A stretch of DNA of 64,000 nt from Haemophilus parainfluenzae. Its GTDB lineage: Bacteria > Pseudomonadota > Gammaproteobacteria > Enterobacterales > Pasteurellaceae. Positions 1 through 7,781 of the stretch are shown one piece after another; positions within the stretch are counted from its first letter, which is position 1, and each line of letters starts with the position of its first letter. The notes beneath the pieces were generated by a model, which did no database searches, was not told the DNA's origin, and saw nothing but the letters and a program-made list of their open reading frames with translations. A program made the position numbers and the translations under genes. The stretch is taken from NCBI RefSeq assembly GCF_900450995.1, contig NZ_UGHY01000002.1:1421001-1485000 (forward strand), given 5' to 3'.

Positions 1-472
1 ACAAAATTAGTGTGTCAGTAAGCGGTCGATTTAAGTGAAAGTTTTGCGATTTGAGTTTTGTTACTAAATCAGCCGCCTTTTGCTCATTACCCAGTAGCTT
101 GCCTAAGTCTAGAATCAGCGCAAATAATTCATCTGGTGTCTGCGGACTGTCGTTAATCGGAATAATCTTCGCGTTGAGTTTTTTCAGCTCTGCGACTAAT
201 TGTGGATAAAAGGTTTCGTTAATCAGAATAGTTTTATCTAAATAGGGCAATAATTCCGTTAATTGCGGTTCCAGCACAGGTTTGTCGGTATTGATTTTGT
301 CTAACATCATCAACGGATTTTTCGAATAAGGTGACTGTGCAGCAATTTGCGAAGGCTCAGCCAGTTCGATAAGCAGTCTGTCACTGCAAAGCGTAAGCGA
401 GACAAATTGTTCCGAAGCCTGAGCGGTAAACGGAAGGAAAAGTGCGGTTAAAATTAAGCGAGTTTTTTGCAT
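1..472 (-). CDS. Periplasmic substrate-binding protein of a metal-chelate ABC transporter (3' part outside window)
   Basis: Only the first 157 codons are present; the gene runs off the left edge. Translation from the ATG at 472 gives a Sec signal peptide (MQKTRLILTALFLPFTAQA) and then a mature start reading EQFVSLTLCSDRLLIELAEP. This resembles the first lobe of BtuF/FecB/HemT-type binding proteins (PF01497), which carry cobalamin, haem or ferric siderophores to an inner-membrane permease. The gene lies just downstream of a same-strand TonB-dependent receptor, with a terminator between them, so the two probably serve one uptake route. The ligand cannot be read from the sequence. A DNA uptake signal sits inside the signal-peptide region (440-448). 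Family call fairly secure, substrate unknown. Confidence 0.75.
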   Translation of the reverse strand, partial: MQKTRLILTALFLPFTAQASEQFVSLTLCSDRLLIELAEPSQIAAQSPYSKNPLMMLDKINTDKPVLEPQLTELLPYLDKTILINETFYPQLVAELKKLNAKIIPINDSPQTPDELFALILDLGKLLGNEQKAADLVTKLKSQNFHLNRPLTDTLIL

Positions 473-505
473 ATAGATAATGATACGCTACGCCATCAAG
501 AATGT

Positions 506-528
506 AAAAAGGCGTGCTAAGCACGCCC
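506..528 (-). terminator. Rho-independent terminator after the TonB receptor gene
   Basis: A 7-bp perfect stem (GGCGTGC / GCACGCC, loop TTA) is followed on the minus strand by five T residues. It lies between the receptor stop codon and the binding-protein gene, so it should reduce or end transcription out of the receptor gene. Confidence 0.75.
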
Positions 529-545
529 TTATTAGAGGGAAATAA

Positions 546-2453
546 TTAGAACGATCCTTTCAACCCAACATAAACGTTGCGACCGTCTTGGCCGTAGCGT
601 ACTGTACTTTCATATTTTCGGTCAAAAACATTGTTTAAATTCGCATAAATGTTTAGATTTTTGCTTAATTGATAATTCACGCCTAAATTAACCAAAGTAT
701 AAGAAGGCATTTGATAGCGATGTTTATTGTCATCCACTCTTTTACCAACATAAGAAATGTTTACATCACTGCCCCAGTGTTCAGTAATTTTATAAGCAAG
801 TCCACCATTAGCCACGTGTTTCGGTCGACGAATTAATTGTAAACCAGAACTATCTTTAGCTGCAGTATAAGTGTAATTTGCATAAGCATTGAGTTTATCA
901 TTCAGCTGTCCGCTATATGCTATTTCTACGCCACGAATATGGCTTGTGCCAGACATATTTTGTGCTTGATAAGTACACCAAGTAATACAAGAAACAATTT
1001 GATCGGAAATTAAATCTTTTACATTACGCGCAAAATACGTAACGTCCAAATTATGACGTTTATCGGATGTTTGTGTTAATAATCCGAATTCACCACCACG
1101 GCTTTTTTCTGATTTAAGCTCAAAGTTAGCAATTGAATAACCGCTGTAACCAAAGTATTCCGCAACATTTGGTGCTTGAGATGCAGAGCCTAACGCAGCA
1201 TGTAAACGGAAATTAGGAGAAAGACGGTATGCTCCAGCTAAACGTGCATTAAAAGCATGCCCATATTGAGAATTATCAATTGTTCGTCCGCTGATAGAAA
1301 GGCTATGATCATCTTCGCTTAACAATCGGTATTCTAACGCAACACTCTTTTCATTAAGTTTTAATTTATGGTTGTATTCTGAGCCTAAATAACGGCTTTT
1401 ATTATAGTCTGCTAACAAACTAAGAGATTGTTTAATGTCTCCTTCGCGATCAAAGTTGAAATCTAATTGATAGCTTGCGTCATCACGACGAGCAGTATAG
1501 TGTCCATAATAATCTTTGTTGTCAGTTTTAAAACGATTCAAATTAATTTTATGTTTGAATAAATCTTGATCGCTACCTAAATAGCCACTGAATTTATATA
1601 GCGTGTCACGAATGCGGGTTTTATAATCATTCATACCATCTTTTGCATCAAAATAGCTGTCATAACGCACCGTCTGACTAGAGTGCGACGTTAAAAATTC
1701 TACACCTTTTTTGCCATCATCAAATCCAACACGAGCAGACGCGTTATCGCGGTGGAATTTATCACGCTCAGTCCCTAGGAAAGATGGGCGATATTGTGCG
1801 CCATTTCTACCTTTATAAAGGAATTCTCGATCACTTAAGGCTGAAATACCACGTGTGTGATGGCTATCACCATGTAATGAATAATAAAAACCTTGATTAT
1901 AGCCTGAAACAGACGCAGAACCATCCACTGTACCATGCGAACCCGTACCAATATCAAAATCTAAGTTCACAGGCTTGTCTTTGTAAAGACCACTTTTTGT
2001 TGTGATGTAGATTACTCCTCCCATCGCATCACTGCCCCAAAGAGCAGATTGCTCACCACGTAATACTTCAATGCGATCAATATTACTTAATGAAAGTCCA
2101 CCAAAATCAAATCCCCTGCCATTAACTGGATTCATTTTAACGCCATCAATGATAACTACAGTGTGATTAGATTCTGCACCACGTAAGAACAAACTAGTTA
2201 ACGCCCCACGTCCACCATTTGCACTCATTGCCACACCCGGTACGGTCTTCAACACATCACTTACATAAGTCGCATTACGTTCTAAAAAATCTTTCTCAGT
2301 TAAAACAGTAACAGATGAAGCGGTTTGATCTTGGTTTACAGGTGTTGCGTAAGCTGAATACACATTGATCGGTTCAAGCTCGGTTTTGGTTTCAGCTTGT
2401 ACAAAAGCCGATGCACCCAATAAAAGTGCGGTAGTAATCAAGTTAGTTTTCAT
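546..2453 (-). CDS. TonB-dependent outer-membrane receptor, BtuB-like
   Basis: This is a 635-residue outer-membrane beta-barrel receptor for energised uptake of a metal chelate such as cobalamin, haem or a siderophore. I use the ATG at 2453, which follows an AGGAAC ribosome-binding site and opens a clear signal peptide (MKTNLITTALLLGASAFVQA); an upstream in-frame start adds 18 implausible residues. A TonB-box-like segment (EPINVYSA) comes at about residues 26-33. The plug follows at about 40-150 with the BtuB-like patterns LRGAESNHTVVIIDGVKMN and IEVLRGEQSALWGSDAMGGV. The barrel ends in the usual aromatic residue (KGSF). Length fits BtuB, but no B12-box-like cobalamin riboswitch is visible upstream, so the ligand is open. 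It is transcribed divergently from glyQ. Confidence 0.85.
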   Translation of the reverse strand: MKTNLITTALLLGASAFVQAETKTELEPINVYSAYATPVNQDQTASSVTVLTEKDFLERNATYVSDVLKTVPGVAMSANGGRGALTSLFLRGAESNHTVVIIDGVKMNPVNGRGFDFGGLSLSNIDRIEVLRGEQSALWGSDAMGGVIYITTKSGLYKDKPVNLDFDIGTGSHGTVDGSASVSGYNQGFYYSLHGDSHHTRGISALSDREFLYKGRNGAQYRPSFLGTERDKFHRDNASARVGFDDGKKGVEFLTSHSSQTVRYDSYFDAKDGMNDYKTRIRDTLYKFSGYLGSDQDLFKHKINLNRFKTDNKDYYGHYTARRDDASYQLDFNFDREGDIKQSLSLLADYNKSRYLGSEYNHKLKLNEKSVALEYRLLSEDDHSLSISGRTIDNSQYGHAFNARLAGAYRLSPNFRLHAALGSASQAPNVAEYFGYSGYSIANFELKSEKSRGGEFGLLTQTSDKRHNLDVTYFARNVKDLISDQIVSCITWCTYQAQNMSGTSHIRGVEIAYSGQLNDKLNAYANYTYTAAKDSSGLQLIRRPKHVANGGLAYKITEHWGSDVNISYVGKRVDDNKHRYQMPSYTLVNLGVNYQLSKNLNIYANLNNVFDRKYESTVRYGQDGRNVYVGLKGSF

Positions 2454-2590
2454 TAAATTGGTTCCTATTTTTAAAAAGTGTTCTATTTTGACACAATAGA
2501 AATTCATTTCCTAGTTGAGAATTTTCATTTACTTTACAAATTCTGTTCATTTTGTAAAAAAATTCGTTTTTTGACCGCACTTTTTCGCCT

Positions 2591-2618
2591 TTATCCGCCT
2601 TATAGTTTCAAGTATAAT
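2591..2618 (+). promoter_or_regulatory. Candidate glyQ promoter
   Basis: A perfect -10 hexamer TATAAT occurs at 2613-2618, 36 bp before the glyQ ATG. The best -35 match is weak (TTATCC at 2591-2596, 16-bp spacer). A DNA uptake signal lies just upstream at 2574-2582. No clear Shine-Dalgarno precedes glyQ. Confidence 0.45.
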
Positions 2619-2654
2619 GGCAGTGTTTTTCATCACATTATTATTAAAAAAATT

Positions 2655-3563
2655 ATGAGTACAAAATTCAACGTAAAAACATTCCAAGGCATGATTTTAG
2701 CCTTGCAAGAATATTGGGCAAATCAAGGTTGTACCATTGTTCAACCATTTGATATGGAAGTGGGTGCAGGAACTTCTCACCCAATGACCGCATTACGCGC
2801 GTTAGGCCCAGAGCCAATGGCATTTGCTTATGTGCAACCTTCACGTCGTCCAACTGATGGTCGTTATGGCGAAAACCCAAACCGTTTACAGCATTACTAC
2901 CAATTCCAAGTAGTGATCAAACCTTCTCCAGATAACATTCAAGAACTTTATTTAGGCTCGCTTGAAATGCTCGGCTTCGATCCGACCAAAAACGACATTC
3001 GTTTCGTAGAAGATAACTGGGAAAACCCAACCTTAGGTGCTTGGGGCTTAGGCTGGGAAGTATGGTTAAACGGCATGGAAGTGACCCAGTTTACCTATTT
3101 CCAACAAGTGGGCGGCTTAGAATGTAAACCGGTTACCGGTGAGGTGACTTACGGTTTAGAGCGTTTAGCCATGTACATTCAAGGCGTAGATTCTGTGTAT
3201 GACTTAGTTTGGTCTGACGGCCCATTAGGCAAAACCACTTATGGCGATGTTTTCCATCAAAATGAAGTTGAGCAATCAACCTATAACTTTGAACACGCAA
3301 ACACCGATTTCTTATTCTACTGCTTCGATCAATATGAAAAAGAAGCCAAAAGCTTATTGGAATTAGAGCGTCCGTTACCATTGCCGGCTTACGAGCGCAT
3401 CTTAAAAGCGGCACACAACTTTAACTTGTTAGACGCGCGCAAAGCGATTTCCGTTACTGAGCGTCAACGCTACATTTTACGCATTCGTGCATTAACTAAA
3501 GGTGTGGCGGAAGCATACTATGCGAGCCGTGAAGCCTTAGGCTTCCCAGGTTGTAAAAAATAG
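2655..3563 (+). CDS. glyQ: Glycyl-tRNA synthetase alpha subunit
   Basis: This is the catalytic alpha subunit of the bacterial alpha2beta2 glycyl-tRNA synthetase, which charges tRNA-Gly in the cytoplasm together with GlyS. From the ATG at 2655 the protein has 302 residues, the expected family length, and begins [20 protein letters not shown]. The open frame extends upstream to 2478, but that extension is not conserved protein. Characteristic stretches include [16 protein letters not shown] and [20 protein letters not shown]. Its partner glyS lies 4.2 kb downstream on the same strand, separated by unrelated accessory genes rather than adjacent as in many gamma-proteobacteria. Identification is secure. 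Confidence 0.97.
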   Translation: MSTKFNVKTFQGMILALQEYWANQGCTIVQPFDMEVGAGTSHPMTALRALGPEPMAFAYVQPSRRPTDGRYGENPNRLQHYYQFQVVIKPSPDNIQELYLGSLEMLGFDPTKNDIRFVEDNWENPTLGAWGLGWEVWLNGMEVTQFTYFQQVGGLECKPVTGEVTYGLERLAMYIQGVDSVYDLVWSDGPLGKTTYGDVFHQNEVEQSTYNFEHANTDFLFYCFDQYEKEAKSLLELERPLPLPAYERILKAAHNFNLLDARKAISVTERQRYILRIRALTKGVAEAYYASREALGFPGCKK

Positions 3564-3615
3564 TCAAAAAACAATCGCACTTTAAGCATTAACACGACGA
3601 TATAAGGAGAAAATA

Positions 3616-4266
3616 ATGAAAGATTTTCAATACCCAGATGATATCTACACGGAAGCAGAAACTAATCCTAATACACTTGCGAATTTAGGCCCATTGGCAA
3701 AATTAGCGGGTGTTTGGGAAGGTAAGCGTGGTGTGGATATCAACCCGAAAGCGGAAGGGCCAGAAAAAGATCCTTATATCGAACGTTACGAAGCCCATCC
3801 AACTGATGGTCAAACCAACGGTCCGCAACTCTATTATGGATTACGCTATCACACCCATATTGTACAACCAGGCGAAGTGGAGACGTTCCACGATCAAGTG
3901 GGCTATTGGTTATGGGAGCCTGAAACAGGCAATATTTTATTAACAGGTAGCATTCCACGTGGCCAAACCTTTATTGCTGTCGGTAATGCACCGGCTGATG
4001 CGAAAGAGTTTACGGTAAAAGCGGCACGCGGTTCACTAACAAACGGTATTATTTCGAATCCGTTCTTGGAGCGTTCATTTACCACGGAAAGTTTTGAAAT
4101 GACGGTGAAATTCCATGATGATGGCACTTGGTCATACGATCAAACCACAACCATGATTATCCCAAATTATGATGCCCCATTTGAACATCGCGATCGTAAC
4201 CGCTTAACCAAAATTGCTGAGCCGAAATTAAATCCAACTGCGGCAGCAGAACAAGGAGGTGAATAA
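3616..4266 (+). CDS. Haem-binding beta-barrel (nitrobindin-like, DUF1794) protein
   Basis: A 216-residue soluble protein without a signal peptide. It resembles the FABP-like/nitrobindin family (PF08768), small beta-barrels that bind haem in some members. Support comes from the start of the barrel (LGPLAKLAGVWEGKRGVDINPKA), a central FHDQVGYWLWEPETGNILLTG segment and the closing GTWSYDQTTTM strand. The physiological role of the family is not settled; nitric-oxide or peroxynitrite chemistry has been proposed for relatives. AAGGAG lies just upstream of the ATG. The stop codon shares one base with the start of the next gene, so the two are probably translationally coupled. Specific function unknown. 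Confidence 0.75.
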   Translation: MKDFQYPDDIYTEAETNPNTLANLGPLAKLAGVWEGKRGVDINPKAEGPEKDPYIERYEAHPTDGQTNGPQLYYGLRYHTHIVQPGEVETFHDQVGYWLWEPETGNILLTGSIPRGQTFIAVGNAPADAKEFTVKAARGSLTNGIISNPFLERSFTTESFEMTVKFHDDGTWSYDQTTTMIIPNYDAPFEHRDRNRLTKIAEPKLNPTAAAEQGGE

Positions 4267-4523
4267 TGAAACCCATTCTTTATTATGCGGCAGATTGCCC
4301 TGATACTGCGCCATTTGTGGCAGAGTTAAAACGCTTGGGTGTGGATTATGAGTCAGTGGAAGTACTATCTTCCATCCCAAATTTGAAACAATGGTTACGC
4401 TTGCGTGATCGTCACGCCGCATTTGATGATGCAAAAGCACAAGGTTATGCAGGCTTTCCAGCATTATTGTTAGATGACGACCGTGTTATTTTGGATGAAT
4501 CCAAATTAAAAGAGATTTTCTAA
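4266..4523 (+). CDS. Small glutaredoxin-like protein
   Basis: An 85-residue protein with a thioredoxin/glutaredoxin-like pattern: a first strand (KPILYYAADCPDTAPF), a helix, and the cis-proline region GYAGFPALLLDD near residue 62. The usual CxxC is reduced to a single cysteine (CPDT), as in monothiol glutaredoxins, so general dithiol reductase activity is doubtful. Its start overlaps the stop of the haem-binding barrel gene by one base, and a 28-codon lipoprotein ORF starts two bases after its stop. This suggests a small co-translated unit linking haem or thiol chemistry. The role is inference. Confidence 0.65.
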   Translation: MKPILYYAADCPDTAPFVAELKRLGVDYESVEVLSSIPNLKQWLRLRDRHAAFDDAKAQGYAGFPALLLDDDRVILDESKLKEIF

Positions 4524-4524
4524 A

Positions 4525-4611
4525 ATGGTGAAAAAAACCTTAGCCTTTGCAACTTCAGCGATGATTTTGACCGCTTGTAATGAAAACCAAGAAAAGTTGG
4601 AAGATTCGTAA
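4525..4611 (+). CDS. 28-residue predicted lipoprotein
   Basis: This short ORF begins one base after the stop of the glutaredoxin-like gene and encodes a basic start (MVKK), a hydrophobic stretch and an L-T-A-C lipobox (residues 15-18), followed by an 11-residue acidic tail rich in E, N and D. Lipoprotein processing would leave only CNENQEKLEDS. The tight spacing and textbook lipobox argue for a real gene, although it is short and I recognise no family. It could instead be the truncated 5' end of a longer lipoprotein gene. Confidence 0.5.
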   Translation: MVKKTLAFATSAMILTACNENQEKLEDS

Positions 4612-4660
4612 GTAGTTTCATTTCATAATAGAAGTAACAAGTAATCCTAAGGAGCTTACT

Positions 4661-5299
4661 ATGACAATTGAATTTAAAAATGGCGTTCCTACTTTCTTTG
4701 GGCAAGGACCTACGATTTGTTTGCGTGATCCCTTAGCTGCATTTTTAGGTGCAGCAGAAGGTGGTTTAATGACCTATTCTTATCAAGATGCAGTGAAACT
4801 GGCTGGTCATTCTTGCCCGACTGTTGCAGGAAGCTTTGTTGCGGTTATTCGAGGTTTAAAAGCGCTTTATGGTAATGACATGCCAGAGCGTGGCAATATT
4901 GAAGTATTGATGACAAAAGGTAGAGAAGAAGGCACAACAGGTGTGGTTGCCTCTATCGCAACATTACTTACAGGCGCAACAACGGAGATGGGTTTTGCTG
5001 GCATGGGTGTGGCTAAACGTTTTTCTCGCCGAAATTTATTGAGCTTCAATAATGAAACTGATGCGACCTTCATCTTAAAACGTAAAGATAATCAAAGTGC
5101 GGTTAAATTAACCCTTAATTTAGATGAAGTAGCCCCATGGTCAGATGAAATCCGTGAGTTGCTGCCAAGAGCATTTAACAATCAATTAAAAGCAGATGAA
5201 ATCACGCATTTCCAAAGCCTCTGGCAAGAACGGGTAAAACGCATTTTAGTGGATTGCGTGAATGAAGAAAGATTGGTACTAGTAGAAAAATTAGATTAG
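4661..5299 (+). CDS. FmdE-like domain protein
   Basis: A 212-residue soluble protein. Its centre (SYQDAVKLAGHSCPTVAGSF, with H50, C52 and P53) matches the metal-binding start of the FmdE family (PF02663), named after a formylmethanofuran dehydrogenase operon protein but widespread in bacteria that lack that enzyme. A GREEGTTGVVAS segment follows, and the C-terminal third is helical. The cysteine/histidine pair may bind iron or zinc. AAGGAG precedes the ATG. The next gene, an acid phosphatase, starts 10 bp downstream, so the pair may be one transcript. Biological role unknown. Confidence 0.6.
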   Translation: MTIEFKNGVPTFFGQGPTICLRDPLAAFLGAAEGGLMTYSYQDAVKLAGHSCPTVAGSFVAVIRGLKALYGNDMPERGNIEVLMTKGREEGTTGVVASIATLLTGATTEMGFAGMGVAKRFSRRNLLSFNNETDATFILKRKDNQSAVKLTLNLDEVAPWSDEIRELLPRAFNNQLKADEITHFQSLWQERVKRILVDCVNEERLVLVEKLD

Positions 5300-5308
5300 G
5301 TCTCGAAT

Positions 5309-6574
5309 ATGAAAAAAATAATCCTAAAATTCACCGCACTTTTGCTTGGCTCAGCTTTAGCAAGTAGCGTGTTGGCAACAGAAAATGGCTCAAATTCCTC
5401 AAGTTCTGATTATGAATTAGAGAAAGTATTGATTTTTAGCCGACATGGGTTGCGTTCACCAGTGGAAAAAGATCCGCAAGAAATGGCGAAATATTCCCCT
5501 TATGAATGGGCGAAATGGGATGTGCCATCAGGTTATCTCACGGCAAAAGGTACAGTATTAGAAACCTACTTCGGACAATATTTAGGTCAATGGCTTGCGG
5601 ATAAAGGGTTATTAACGACAGAACGTTGTGCATCGGGCGAAGGTATTTTCGCTTATGCAAATGGTGTGCAACGCACCATTGCAACAGGGCAAGCGATTGT
5701 TTCTGGCGCATTTGCCGGCTGTAATGTTCAACTGCAACATCACGGTAAAATTGGTTCAGAAAAAGATCCAATTTTTAACACGCAGGCGCATAATCCAAGT
5801 CAAGCCTTGATTGAATCTGCAAAAAATAACGTTGATTTAACCGCTTTACAGCAAAAATTAGCGCCAAATTATGCGCTATTGAGTGAAATCATCGATTACA
5901 AAAACTCACCAAACTGCTTGCAAAAAGGCGAATGTGATTTAGGTAAAAAAGTCGGTGAATACAGTATTAAAGACGGCAAGTCGGTCAAAATTACGGGTTC
6001 TATCAGCACAGGAAAGAAAATTGTCAGTGCATTATTACTCGCGCATTATGTGGGCAAGCCTGATTCAGAAATCGCAAACGGGCGCGTGAATAGCCAAGAA
6101 AAATGGCGTGCAATTAACGAAATTAAAAACGAATATTACCGCACTTTATTTAAAAACAACGAAGCGTTGGCACAAAATGCCTCATATCCGTTATTGGCAT
6201 TTATTCAGCAACAGCTAAATAGTGAGAACAAAATTAACTTATTGGTTGGACACGATTCTAATATCGTCGCTCTGCTTGCAGCACTAGGTGTTGAGCCTTA
6301 CGAATTGAATGATTCATTAGAAAATATCCCAATCGGTGGCAAGTTACTATTTGAAGTGTGGAAGCACAAACCAAGTGGTAAGCTAAAATTTAAGTTGGAT
6401 TATGTGTATCAAACCACTGAACAACTGATTAACATCACGCCATTAAGTTTAGCAACACCACCAAACCAAACAGCATTAACCCTCAAAGGCTGTGAAAAAG
6501 ATGAAAAGGGCTTTTGTGATTACGAGCGTTTTCAACAGGTGTTGAGTGAGGGTATTGAAAACGGCAAGAAGTAG
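5309..6574 (+). CDS. Periplasmic histidine acid phosphatase (glucose-1-phosphatase/phytase type)
   Basis: A 421-residue exported phosphomonoesterase of histidine phosphatase clan 2. A signal peptide (MKKIILKFTALLLGSALASSVLA) is followed by the catalytic RHGLRSP motif at residues 45-51, whose histidine takes the phosphate, and by the C-terminal GHDSN proton-donor motif near residue 315. Several cysteines (for example CASGEG, CLQKGECD, GCEKDEKGFCD) could form periplasmic disulphides. Relatives include Agp and AppA of E. coli, which release phosphate or glucose from sugar phosphates or phytate. The exact substrate cannot be predicted. The next ORF starts 5 bp after the stop. Confidence 0.85.
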   Translation: MKKIILKFTALLLGSALASSVLATENGSNSSSSDYELEKVLIFSRHGLRSPVEKDPQEMAKYSPYEWAKWDVPSGYLTAKGTVLETYFGQYLGQWLADKGLLTTERCASGEGIFAYANGVQRTIATGQAIVSGAFAGCNVQLQHHGKIGSEKDPIFNTQAHNPSQALIESAKNNVDLTALQQKLAPNYALLSEIIDYKNSPNCLQKGECDLGKKVGEYSIKDGKSVKITGSISTGKKIVSALLLAHYVGKPDSEIANGRVNSQEKWRAINEIKNEYYRTLFKNNEALAQNASYPLLAFIQQQLNSENKINLLVGHDSNIVALLAALGVEPYELNDSLENIPIGGKLLFEVWKHKPSGKLKFKLDYVYQTTEQLINITPLSLATPPNQTALTLKGCEKDEKGFCDYERFQQVLSEGIENGKK

Positions 6575-6579
6575 CTTTC

Positions 6580-6951
6580 ATGCAACCCTATGAAAAATAC
6601 TTAAAAGAGAATTCGCAGAAACTACGAGTGGATCAAACGGATGCGGAAAGAAAACTATGGCAACGCATCAATCGAGATCAATTATTAGGATTTCGATTTA
6701 ATCGACAAAAGCCACTTTTAAGCTATATTGTTGATTTTTATTGTGCGAAAGCAAAGCTGATTATCGAATTAGATGGTAGTCAGCACTATGAGCCAGATCA
6801 TCAGGAAAAAGATGCATTGCGAGATGCAGAATTAAATTCACTTGGTTTTATGGTGATGCGATTTAGCAATGATGAAGTCATACGTGAAATTGAAGCGGTA
6901 GTTGAGCAGATTTATTTATTTTTGGAGAATGTGAGGGCTGATAGAGTATGA
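6580..6951 (+). CDS. DUF559 protein, predicted restriction-endonuclease-like fold
   Basis: A 123-residue protein of the DUF559 family (PF04480), related to the Vsr/PD-(D/E)XK nuclease fold. It shows the family pattern: LWQRIN near residue 26, FRFNRQKPLLSYIVDFYC in the middle, then ELDGSQHYEPD (putative catalytic acidic and histidine residues) and the closing GFMVMRFSNDEV. Such genes occur singly and often next to mobile or repeat DNA. Here a 201-bp inverted-repeat element begins 15 bp downstream. Whether it cuts DNA is not known. It follows the phosphatase gene by 5 bp but is probably unrelated in function. Confidence 0.75.
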   Translation: MQPYEKYLKENSQKLRVDQTDAERKLWQRINRDQLLGFRFNRQKPLLSYIVDFYCAKAKLIIELDGSQHYEPDHQEKDALRDAELNSLGFMVMRFSNDEVIREIEAVVEQIYLFLENVRADRV

Positions 6952-6966
6952 GGTTGGATTAACTTG

Positions 6967-7167
6967 TGCCAAATCTCCCCTAACCCCTCTTTGCTAAAGA
7001 GGGGGGATTTCTTTAGTAAATTAATAGCAACAGGCTCATTTGCATTTCGATTTCAATAGAGATTAATTCAATCTCTTTCAAAAAGAGGTTGATGTAGAAC
7101 GCAGATATCTAACTCTGTAAAGATCCAATCCCCTCTTTAGCAAAGAGGGGTTAGGGGAGATTTGGCA
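6967..7167. repeat. 201-bp element with about 40-bp terminal inverted repeats (MITE-like)
   Basis: The left end (6967-7010) and right end (7127-7167) are inverted copies differing only by two extra G residues on the left. Each arm contains its own hairpin with a 9-bp stem (CCCCTCTTT-GCT-AAAGAGGGG). The 116-bp centre has no ORF but has a further 7-bp stem (AGAGATT / AATCTCT). No flanking direct repeat is obvious. It fills most of the 322-bp gap between the DUF559 gene and the BamE-like lipoprotein gene. The structure suggests a non-autonomous transposable element or a dispersed intergenic repeat; copy number cannot be seen from one window. Confidence 0.8.
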
Positions 7168-7273
7168 GAAGTGAATAGTAAAACTGGTAATAAAAGGCGA
7201 GATGTTTAATAGAAAGTAAGTCAATTTTTAAGATTTTTTATAAATTTTGATTACTCAACCTAAGGATAATTAG

Positions 7274-7765
7274 ATGAAAAAAATGTTATTAAAATTAGTT
7301 GGATTAAGTATTATTGGATTAACCTTAGCTAGTTGTGAAGCAAATCCGAATACTTATGGAGGGGCTGTTATTAAACTGCCTACTCAAGAAAAAAATTGGA
7401 CAAGACAGCCACTAGAAAATGCAAAGTTTTTGCGACGTGGAATGACAGAGGCTGAAGTTATTCAAATTATGGGAGAGCCTGTAACACGAGAATTTCAGGA
7501 ACGACGTTCAGCATTACAATGGTGTTCAACAGGAACAATCGGAACAAATAACCCATACGATAGATTTTTACTTGCTGCATTTACTGATGAAAGATTAACT
7601 GAAATTAAAAATTTCTCGAATAAAGATGAATTTATGGAACTTGCTGCGCAAGTAAAACAAAATGGTGGTATTGATTGTGCAAACTTAATTCAAAATGTCC
7701 ATTGGTTAGATGAACCTAATGAAATTATTGAACATAGAACAAGAGATATGAATCAATATCAATAA
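7274..7765 (+). CDS. Lipoprotein with a BamE/SmpA-like domain
   Basis: A 163-residue lipoprotein: basic start, hydrophobic segment, lipobox L-A-S-C with the cysteine at residue 21. The middle ([25 protein letters not shown], about residues 54-78) follows the BamE/OmlA pattern of a short helix and a GxP turn, with a strand ending in LQWCSTG. This fold is shared by BamE of the outer-membrane assembly complex and by many unrelated small lipoproteins, so a Bam role should not be assumed. It lies between a repeat element and glyS, with glyS starting 16 bp downstream. Confidence 0.65.
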   Translation: MKKMLLKLVGLSIIGLTLASCEANPNTYGGAVIKLPTQEKNWTRQPLENAKFLRRGMTEAEVIQIMGEPVTREFQERRSALQWCSTGTIGTNNPYDRFLLAAFTDERLTEIKNFSNKDEFMELAAQVKQNGGIDCANLIQNVHWLDEPNEIIEHRTRDMNQYQ

Positions 7766-7781
7766 GTTAAGAGAAAACAAA

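Noticed and set aside
1784..2005. Small plus-strand ORF inside the receptor gene
   Set aside because: It is a shadow of the antisense coding sequence with no independent support; the same applies to the many short frames opposite glyS, fabD, leuS, nqr and rho.
2454..2560. Fur box or cobalamin riboswitch upstream of the TonB receptor
   Set aside because: Only a poor partial match (GAGAATTTTCATTTAC) and no B12 box could be found.
2478..2654. N-terminal extension of GlyQ
   Set aside because: The family start [13 protein letters not shown] lies at 2655; the upstream part is the promoter region.
7274..7765. BamE itself
   Set aside because: The lipoprotein has the same small fold, but length and sequence outside the motif do not fit BamE.
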